A stretch of DNA of 18,738 bases from DASZTU01 sp035493835 (GTDB lineage Bacteria; Pseudomonadota; Alphaproteobacteria; Rhizobiales; Devosiaceae): positions 1-18,738 of the forward strand of contig DATJHO010000042.1 in assembly GCA_035493835.1 (NCBI GenBank), in the 5' to 3' direction. The notes below the pieces were generated by a model. It ran no database searches. It was not told the DNA's origin and worked only from the letters and a program-made list of their open reading frames with translations. This document shows, one piece after another, positions 13,799 to 18,738 of the stretch. Position numbers and translations under genes: made by a program. Every line of letters begins with the position of its first letter. The stretch's first letter is position 1.

Positions 13799-14895
13799 GC
13801 GGCGCTCCGCGATGGGCTGGGGGCCGGCGCCGGCGTCCGCGACACGAAGCGCAGGCGGTAGCGGACGAGAATGTCGCTGGCGAGCAGGAAGAACAGCATC
13901 ATCGCCTGGAAAATACCCTTGCTGGCATTGGGCAGTTGCAGCGCGCTCTGCGCCATGTCGCCGCCGACATAAGTGATGGCGAGAACAATGCCGGCGATGA
14001 TCACCCCGATCGGATTGAGGCGGCCCAGGAAGGCAACGATAATGGCGGTAAAGCCATAGTTCTGCGGAAAGCCCAGCGACATCTGCTGGAACGGGCCGGT
14101 CACCTCGAAGATGCCGGCGAGCCCCGCCAGCCCGCCGCTGAGCAGGAACACCAGCCAGACGGTCTGCTTCTGCGAAAAGCCGCCATGCCGGGCCGCATTG
14201 GGGGCCGAGCCCACGACCCGCACCTGGAAGCCGAAGACCGATCGCGACATCAAGACCCAGACACCGACCGCGATAATGAGCGTCAGCAGCACGCCCAGAT
14301 GCACCTGCGTGCCGGGGATGATGATGGGCATCGTCTGGTCGGCGGTAACCAGCGGGGTTTGCGGAAAGCTGTAGCCAGAGGGATCCTTCCACGGGCCGGT
14401 GACGAGATAATTCATCAGGTGGATGGCCACATAGGTCATCATCAGGCTGGAAAGCGTCTCGTTGACGCTGAAGCGGGTTTTCAGCCCGGCGGGAATGGCG
14501 CCCCACGCTGCGCCGCCGATGAACCCCGCCACCAGCATGGTGGGCAGGATCCACGGCCCGGTGAAATTCTGGGTCAGGAGGCCCACGCCGGTGCCGGCGA
14601 GGCCGCCGACGACATATTGCCCTTCCGCGCCGATGTTCCAGATCGCCGCCCGGTTGCCCACGGCGAGCCCCACGCCGATCAGGATCAGCGGCGACGCCTT
14701 GAGGGCGACGTCCTGCCATTTGTAGCTGGTCGTGACGGGCGCGATGAATACTTGATAGACGGCGCCCAAGCCGTCATAGCCGATGACGGAAAAGATGATG
14801 GCGCCGACGATCATGGTCACCAGCACCGCCCCGATGGGGCTGGCATAAAGCATGAAGCGGCTTGGTTCGGCGCGCTTTTCGAGCTTAAGCCGCAT
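13795..14895 (-). CDS. BMP-type ABC transporter permease (first permease)
   Basis: This 366-residue inner-membrane permease is the NupP/YufP-like, larger partner. Basic residues open the protein (MRLKLEKRAEPSRF), followed by the first helix IGAVLVTMIVGAIIFSVI. The motif GNRAAIWNIGAEGQYVVGGL (about 80-99) corresponds to NLGVEGMML of the second permease. SVNETLSSLMMTYVAIHLMN lies near 143-162, and the coupling loop NYGFTAIIVAFLGRLNPIG near 284-302. The C-terminus is a short Pro/Ala/Ser-rich tail. AAGGAG lies 7 nt before the ATG, and the start overlaps the end of the ATPase gene by 11 nt. With ATPase, second permease and binding protein it makes a complete importer, in the order ATPase-permease-permease-binding protein. 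Confidence 0.9.
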   Translation of the reverse strand: MRLKLEKRAEPSRFMLYASPIGAVLVTMIVGAIIFSVIGYDGLGAVYQVFIAPVTTSYKWQDVALKASPLILIGVGLAVGNRAAIWNIGAEGQYVVGGLAGTGVGLLTQNFTGPWILPTMLVAGFIGGAAWGAIPAGLKTRFSVNETLSSLMMTYVAIHLMNYLVTGPWKDPSGYSFPQTPLVTADQTMPIIIPGTQVHLGVLLTLIIAVGVWVLMSRSVFGFQVRVVGSAPNAARHGGFSQKQTVWLVFLLSGGLAGLAGIFEVTGPFQQMSLGFPQNYGFTAIIVAFLGRLNPIGVIIAGIVLAITYVGGDMAQSALQLPNASKGIFQAMMLFFLLASDILVRYRLRFVSRTPAPAPSPSRSAA

Positions 14896-16441
14896 GCACA
14901 GGCTCCTTGTCGGCGGGGTGGCCCGCCTCTCCGTGAATGCCGCCCATCAGCAGTCCAAGCTCTTCTATCGTCACATCGGCGATGTTCATCGGCTTGCTCA
15001 GCCGGCCGCCATTGATCACCGCCAGCGTATCGGAGAGCGCCAGCAACTCATCGAGATCCTGCGAGATCACCACGATGGCCGAACCGGCGACGGCCAGGTC
15101 GACGATCGCCTGGTGGATCGCGGCGGCGGCGCCGGCATCGACGCCCCAGGTAGGCTGGCTCACCACCAGCACTTTTGGGTTTTGCAGGATTTCGCGGCCC
15201 ATGATGTATTTTTGCAGATTGCCGCCCGAAAGCGAGCCGGCGGTCGCCGCCGCCCCGGTCGCCTTAACCGCAAAGGTGGAAATCACCTTGCCGGTATATT
15301 CATGTGCAACCCCCGGCTTGATGAGGCCAGAAAATACCATGCCGAGCCGGTCCCGGCCGGTGAGGATGCTGTTGTCGGAAAGCGAGAACTCCGGCACCGC
15401 GGCGTGCCCGTTGCGCTCTTCGGGGACCGTGGAAAGCCCGCGCAAGCGGCGCTCCTTGGCGCTGCAGCGGCCGATACGCTCGCCATCAAGGGTGATCGCC
15501 CCGGCGTCGTCGCCGATTTCCTCGCCATCGAGCGCCAGCAGCAATTCGTTCTGCCCGTTGCCCGCGACCCCGGCGATGCCAAAAATCTCCCCGGCCCGAA
15601 CATTGAAGGTGATGTCCCTGAGCGCGACCCCGAAATGGCCGGCGGCGGGAACGGACAGCCGGTTCACCACCAGCTTTTCCCGGCCGATGGTCCGGCTCGC
15701 GGGCTTGGTGACGTCCTTGAGCCCCGCCCCGATCATCTTTTCGGCCATCGACCGCGAGGTTTCCTGCCGGGGATCGCAGGTATCCACCACCCGGCCGCCG
15801 CGCAGAATCGTCGCCGTTTCGCACAGCGCCTTGATCTCGTGCAGCTTGTGGGAAATGTAGAGGATGGCGCAGCCTTGCTTGGCCAGCAGCCGCAGCACGT
15901 CGAACAATTGCTCGACCTCCTGCGGCGTCAAGACCGATGTCGGCTCATCCATGATCAAGAGCCGCGGATTGAGCAACAGGGCGCGCACGATCTCGATGCG
16001 CTGCCGTTCGCCGACCGAGAGGGTCGACACAATGCGGTGCGGATCGAGCGTCAGCCCGTAGGTGGCCATCACTTCGCGGATTTTTGCTTCGAGCTGGCGC
16101 TGTGGGATCTTGGCGTCCATGCCGAGGGCGATGTTCTCCAGCACCGTCAGCGCCTCGAACAGCGAAAAGTGCTGAAATACCATGCCGATGCCGAGCTTTC
16201 GCGCCGCGCGAGGATTCGCGACCACGATCGGCTGGCCGTTCCAGCGGATCTCGCCCTCGTCGGGCTGCATGATGCCGTAGATCATTTTGACGAGGGTGGA
16301 TTTGCCGGCGCCATTCTCGCCGAGCAGCGCGTGGATTTCGCCCGGCTTGACGGCAAAGCTGACGTGATCGTTGGCAAGGACGCCGGGAAAGCGCTTGGTA
16401 ATGCCCACCACTTCCAGCCTGAGCGGCGGATTAACGACCAT
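14885..16441 (-). CDS. BMP-type ABC transporter dual ATPase
   Basis: This 518-residue protein has two fused nucleotide-binding domains that power the importer (NupO/YufO-like, sugar-ATPase architecture). Domain 1 is canonical: Walker A GENGAGKST (41-49), signature LSVGE (141-145), Walker B LLIMDEP (161-167) and the switch His in ILYISH. Domain 2 is degenerate: GVAGNGQNE (291-299) lacks the Walker A Lys, and SQPTWGVD (428-435) replaces the Asp-Glu of Walker B, while LSGGNLQK (404-411) is kept. Such asymmetry is normal in this subfamily. The ATG at 16439-16441 was chosen; an in-frame GTG at 16450 is possible. Either start lies inside the end of xdhC, so cofactor insertion and transport genes are coupled. 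The gene overlaps the first permease by 11 nt. Confidence 0.92.
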   Translation of the reverse strand: MVVNPPLRLEVVGITKRFPGVLANDHVSFAVKPGEIHALLGENGAGKSTLVKMIYGIMQPDEGEIRWNGQPIVVANPRAARKLGIGMVFQHFSLFEALTVLENIALGMDAKIPQRQLEAKIREVMATYGLTLDPHRIVSTLSVGERQRIEIVRALLLNPRLLIMDEPTSVLTPQEVEQLFDVLRLLAKQGCAILYISHKLHEIKALCETATILRGGRVVDTCDPRQETSRSMAEKMIGAGLKDVTKPASRTIGREKLVVNRLSVPAAGHFGVALRDITFNVRAGEIFGIAGVAGNGQNELLLALDGEEIGDDAGAITLDGERIGRCSAKERRLRGLSTVPEERNGHAAVPEFSLSDNSILTGRDRLGMVFSGLIKPGVAHEYTGKVISTFAVKATGAAATAGSLSGGNLQKYIMGREILQNPKVLVVSQPTWGVDAGAAAAIHQAIVDLAVAGSAIVVISQDLDELLALSDTLAVINGGRLSKPMNIADVTIEELGLLMGGIHGEAGHPADKEPVHAA

Positions 16442-17297
16442 GGACGGCACTCACCCTTCCTTCGGTGACTGGCCGCGCGCGCAGATTTTCGACTTCCCGC
16501 CGGCCAATGTGGACCATTAATTCAGCCGCCGCCAGTGCCGCGATAACCTCGGGACGCTTATCCCCAAGTCCGTCGGCGCCGATCGGCATGACAAGCCGCT
16601 CAAGGAGCTTCGGGTCGCCGCCTTCGGCCTTGAACCAGCTGGCAAATCGGGCCCGCTTCGTCTTGCTGCCAATCATGCCGACATAGGGGCAATCGGCCCG
16701 GCCCAGCGCTTCCTGCGCGATGAGGAAATCGAGGGCATGATCGTGGGTGAGGATGATGTAGGCGCTGCCCTGGGGCGCGTGCCTGACGATCGCTTCGGGC
16801 ATGGCCGCGACTTTTGCCGCAACGCCCGCCGGCAGCCCTGCGAGTTCGTCGGCGCGGGTGTCGACAATCGTCACCTTGAGCGGCAGCAGCACCAGCGAGC
16901 GGGCCAGCGCCTGCCCCACATGCCCCGCGCCGAACACGAACACATTGGGCTGCGCCGCTTCCTCTACTTCGGCCCGCGCGATCAGTTCGGTCGCCTTGGC
17001 GCGATCGATGATGCGCATCGAAACCGTCACGCGGCCGCCGCAGCACTGCCCGATCTCGGGCCCGAGCGGAACGTCCAGCTCGTCGCCGGGACTGCCCTCG
17101 CGGATCACCTGCCGGCCCCGCTCGACCACCATGTGCTCCAGCGCGCCCCCGCCAATGGTGCCGATGCAATCGGCCGCGCCGACGAGCATGAACGTGCCCT
17201 CTTCGCGCGGGCTCGAGCCGCGGACGAGGGTGAGCTCAGCCACGATTGCCGCGGGGTTGCGGGCAAGGAAGGCGGAAATGTCAGTGGGACGGAGCAT
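16431..17297 (-). CDS. xdhC: Xanthine dehydrogenase accessory protein XdhC
   Basis: XdhC binds the molybdenum cofactor, helps its sulfuration, and inserts it into XdhB; it is not part of the final enzyme. This 288-residue protein has the two expected domains. The N-terminal XdhC/CoxI domain carries GSSPREEGTFMLV (27-39), GTIGGGALEH and QCCGG (84-88, with the conserved Cys pair). The C-terminal Rossmann domain carries FVFGAGHVGQALA (about 120-132), DTRADELAGLP, HDHALDF and MIGSKTKR. Start choice: the ATG at 17295-17297 is favoured; a GTG at 17306 is in frame but only 3 nt from the GGGAGG. The gene lies 211 bp from xdhB, with a repeat between them, and its 3' end overlaps the importer ATPase start. 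It confirms that the adjacent molybdoenzyme is a real xanthine dehydrogenase of the sulfurated type. Confidence 0.93.
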   Translation of the reverse strand: MLRPTDISAFLARNPAAIVAELTLVRGSSPREEGTFMLVGAADCIGTIGGGALEHMVVERGRQVIREGSPGDELDVPLGPEIGQCCGGRVTVSMRIIDRAKATELIARAEVEEAAQPNVFVFGAGHVGQALARSLVLLPLKVTIVDTRADELAGLPAGVAAKVAAMPEAIVRHAPQGSAYIILTHDHALDFLIAQEALGRADCPYVGMIGSKTKRARFASWFKAEGGDPKLLERLVMPIGADGLGDKRPEVIAALAAAELMVHIGRREVENLRARPVTEGRVSAVHGR

Positions 17298-17309
17298 CTG
17301 GCTCACCCC

Positions 17310-17334
17310 CCTCCCAACGTCCCCCGCAAGGGGG
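17310..17334 (-). promoter_or_regulatory. Shine-Dalgarno and short hairpin upstream of xdhC
   Basis: On the minus strand GGGAGG (17310-17315) precedes the xdhC start by 12 nt (ATG at 17297) or 3 nt (GTG at 17306). Just upstream, CCCCC-gcaa-GGGGG (17321-17334) can fold into a short stem. The stretch resembles the repeat sequences of the same gap, so the ribosome site may derive from a repeat end. Confidence 0.4.
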
Positions 17335-17360
17335 AGAGGTGAAGATGTGGCAAAGCCGTG

Positions 17361-17489
17361 CCCCCACCCTTGATCCCTCCCCTCAAGGGGGAGGGAGACG
17401 ATGGGGCCGCAGTCGCAAAGTTTCTGGTTCGGGTGGAGAGGAGCAGCGGCGCTCCCCTCCCCCTTGAGGGGAGGGGTTGGGGGTGGGGG
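17361..17489. repeat. Inverted repeat element between xdhB and xdhC
   Basis: The arms 17361-17396 and 17454-17489 match as inverted repeats at 31 of 36 positions. Each arm contains a perfect 9-5-9 hairpin: TCCCTCCCC/GGGGAGGGA (17374-17396, loop TCAAG) and CCCCTCCCC/GGGGAGGGG (17454-17476, loop CTTGA). The loops are reverse complements, so the two units face each other. The 57-bp centre is unremarkable. Frames through it give only repeat-type peptides. The gap 17298-17508 holds no other gene. Confidence 0.75.
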
Positions 17490-17508
17490 TTGTTCCTGCC
17501 CTGCAAGC

Positions 17509-18738
17509 TCATCGCGGCGCGGCCTTCCGCATCCGCTCCACCCCCATCAGCACCCGCTCGGGTGTAACCGGCGTATCGAGGCGCGGCGAGTGCTTGTAGT
17601 CCGCGACGCTCGCGACCGCCATGCCGAGCGCTTCCACCACCGAGAGCGCCAGCATCAGCGGCGGCTCGCCCACCGCCTTGGAGCGGCCGATGGTGGCTTC
17701 CCTGTTCACCGACCAGTCGGCCAGCTTGACATTGAAGATCGGCGGCACATCGGAGGCGAGCGGGATCTTGTAGGTCGAGGGAGCATGCGTGCGCAGCTCG
17801 CCCTTCTTGTCCCAGACCAGCTCTTCTGTCGTCAGCCAGCCCATGCCCTGGATGAAGCCGCCCTCGATCTGCCCGATGTCGATTGCCGGGTTCAGCGATT
17901 TTCCCACATCGTGGAGAATATCGACCCGGTCGACCTGGTACTCGCCGGTCAGCGTATCGATCGAAACCTCGGAGACCGAAGCCCCATAGGCATAGTAATA
18001 AAACGGGGTGCCGCGTCCGGCGGCGCGATCCCAGAAGATTTTCGGCGTCTTGTAGAACCCGGCGGCCGAAAGCTGCACCCGGCTCATATAGGCCGAAGCG
18101 ATCAGCTCGCCGAACTCGACGAACTGCCCGGCAGCCGACACCCCGCCCGGTACGAACTCAACCGCCGCCTCTTCGCACTGATATATCATGGCCGCATGTG
18201 CCTTGAGGCGGGTCTTGATCTGGTTGCAGGCATCGAGCGCGGCCATGCCGTTGAGATCGGAGCCGGACGACGCGGCGGTGGCCGAGGTGTTGGGCACCTT
18301 GCCGGTTGAGGTGGCATTGATCTTGACCTGATCGAGCGGCACGCCGAAAGCGTCCGCCACCACCTGCGCCACCTTCAGGTAGAGCCCCTGCCCCATCTCG
18401 GTGCCGCCATGGCTGAGGTGGACGGAGCCATCGCGATAGACATGGACCAGCGCGCCTGCCTGGTTGAACCAGGTGGCAGTGAACGAGATGCCGAATTTTA
18501 CCGGCGTCAGGGCGATGCCCTTCTTGATGATCTGGCTGGCGCGGTTGAAGGCGAGGATTTCGGCGCGCCGCTGCTGGTAATCCGAACTTTGCTCCAGCTC
18601 GTCGACGATCTGGTGGATGACGTTGTCGGTCACCGTCTGCCAGTAGGGGGTGACGTTCCGATCCTCGGTCCCGTAGAAATTGGCCTTGCGGATCTCCAGC
18701 GGATCCTTGCCGAGATCATAGGCGATGTCCTCGATCCA
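17509..18738 (-). CDS. xdhB: Xanthine dehydrogenase molybdopterin-binding subunit XdhB, C-terminal part
   Basis: The frame is open to the right edge, giving the last 409 residues of the large subunit (about 780 in complete homologues). XdhB holds the molybdenum site that oxidises hypoxanthine to xanthine and xanthine to urate, with electrons leaving through the XdhA FeS/FAD subunit. The fragment opens WIEDIAYDLGKDPLEIRKAN. It contains HLSHGGTEMGQGLYLKVAQV (107-126) and NTSATAASSGSDLNG (150-164), both molybdopterin-contact blocks. Also present are HDVGKSLNPAIDIGQIEGGF and the active-site Glu358 in SKAVGEPPLML, equivalent to bovine Glu1261. The presence of this Glu and the SKAVGEPP context separate it from aldehyde or CO dehydrogenase homologues less clearly than full-length data would. 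xdhC downstream supports the call. xdhA should lie beyond the right edge. Confidence 0.93.
   Translation of the reverse strand, partial: WIEDIAYDLGKDPLEIRKANFYGTEDRNVTPYWQTVTDNVIHQIVDELEQSSDYQQRRAEILAFNRASQIIKKGIALTPVKFGISFTATWFNQAGALVHVYRDGSVHLSHGGTEMGQGLYLKVAQVVADAFGVPLDQVKINATSTGKVPNTSATAASSGSDLNGMAALDACNQIKTRLKAHAAMIYQCEEAAVEFVPGGVSAAGQFVEFGELIASAYMSRVQLSAAGFYKTPKIFWDRAAGRGTPFYYYAYGASVSEVSIDTLTGEYQVDRVDILHDVGKSLNPAIDIGQIEGGFIQGMGWLTTEELVWDKKGELRTHAPSTYKIPLASDVPPIFNVKLADWSVNREATIGRSKAVGEPPLMLALSVVEALGMAVASVADYKHSPRLDTPVTPERVLMGVERMRKAAPR

Noticed and set aside
12866..14719. 617-codon minus-strand frame that could suggest a fused two-domain permease
   Set aside because: Only the part from the ATG at 13798 encodes a permease; the upstream part is the other permease gene read out of frame.
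15560..15590. Degenerate second Walker A in the importer ATPase as a sign of inactivation
   Set aside because: Loss of the second Walker A Lys and Walker B Asp-Glu is usual in this ATPase subfamily.
17303..17512. Short minus-strand frame between xdhB and xdhC
   Set aside because: Low-complexity Pro/Gly-rich translation of the inverted repeat.

Overview
The window is a GC-rich stretch (about 64% by eye) of an alphaproteobacterial chromosome or large replicon, most probably from the Hyphomicrobiales (a Devosia-like organism is my guess). The basis is the FrcB-type sugar-binding protein, the membrane-bound PuuD urate oxidase, and intergenic palindromes of the kind that are common in that order. 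All genes are ordinary dense coding sequence. I see no RNA gene, CRISPR array, transposase or phage gene.

Layout, left to right. (1) 1-1330, minus strand: the start of a sugar (fructose-type) ABC permease, preceded by its periplasmic binding protein frcB; a sigma70-like promoter and two small palindromes lie upstream of frcB. (2) 1501-2676, minus: a 57-residue single-pass membrane protein followed after 3 nt by a poxvirus/bacterial type IB DNA topoisomerase. (3) 2820-6211, plus: adenine deaminase and a CocE/NonD-type serine hydrolase whose TTG start overlaps the deaminase stop. (4) 6421-18738, minus, read right to left: xanthine dehydrogenase large subunit xdhB (5' end outside the window), xdhC, a four-gene BMP-type ABC importer (dual ATPase, two permeases, Tat-signal binding protein), membrane cytochrome c urate oxidase puuD, guanine deaminase and malate synthase G.

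How it fits together. Regions 3 and 4 form a purine-catabolism locus. The importer probably brings in purine nucleobases or nucleosides. Adenine deaminase gives hypoxanthine and guanine deaminase gives xanthine. Xanthine dehydrogenase, matured by XdhC, makes urate, and PuuD oxidises urate at the membrane. Later steps (hydroxyisourate hydrolase, OHCU decarboxylase, allantoinase, ureidoglycolate breakdown) and any regulator are not in the window. Malate synthase G would capture the glyoxylate released at the end of the pathway. The hydrolase coupled to adenine deaminase has no known role in purine breakdown and is the most interesting open question here.

Non-coding structure. Four intergenic stretches carry palindromic repeats: two small stem-loops between frcB and the permease, a 28-bp-arm palindrome between the convergent hydrolase and glcB genes, a 440-bp cluster of several repeat units upstream of puuD, and a 36-bp-arm inverted repeat between xdhB and xdhC. 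The clusters upstream of puuD and xdhC sit inside the purine operon and could tune mRNA stability or split it into separately expressed blocks. I did not find a clearly undescribed biological system; most genes belong to known families.
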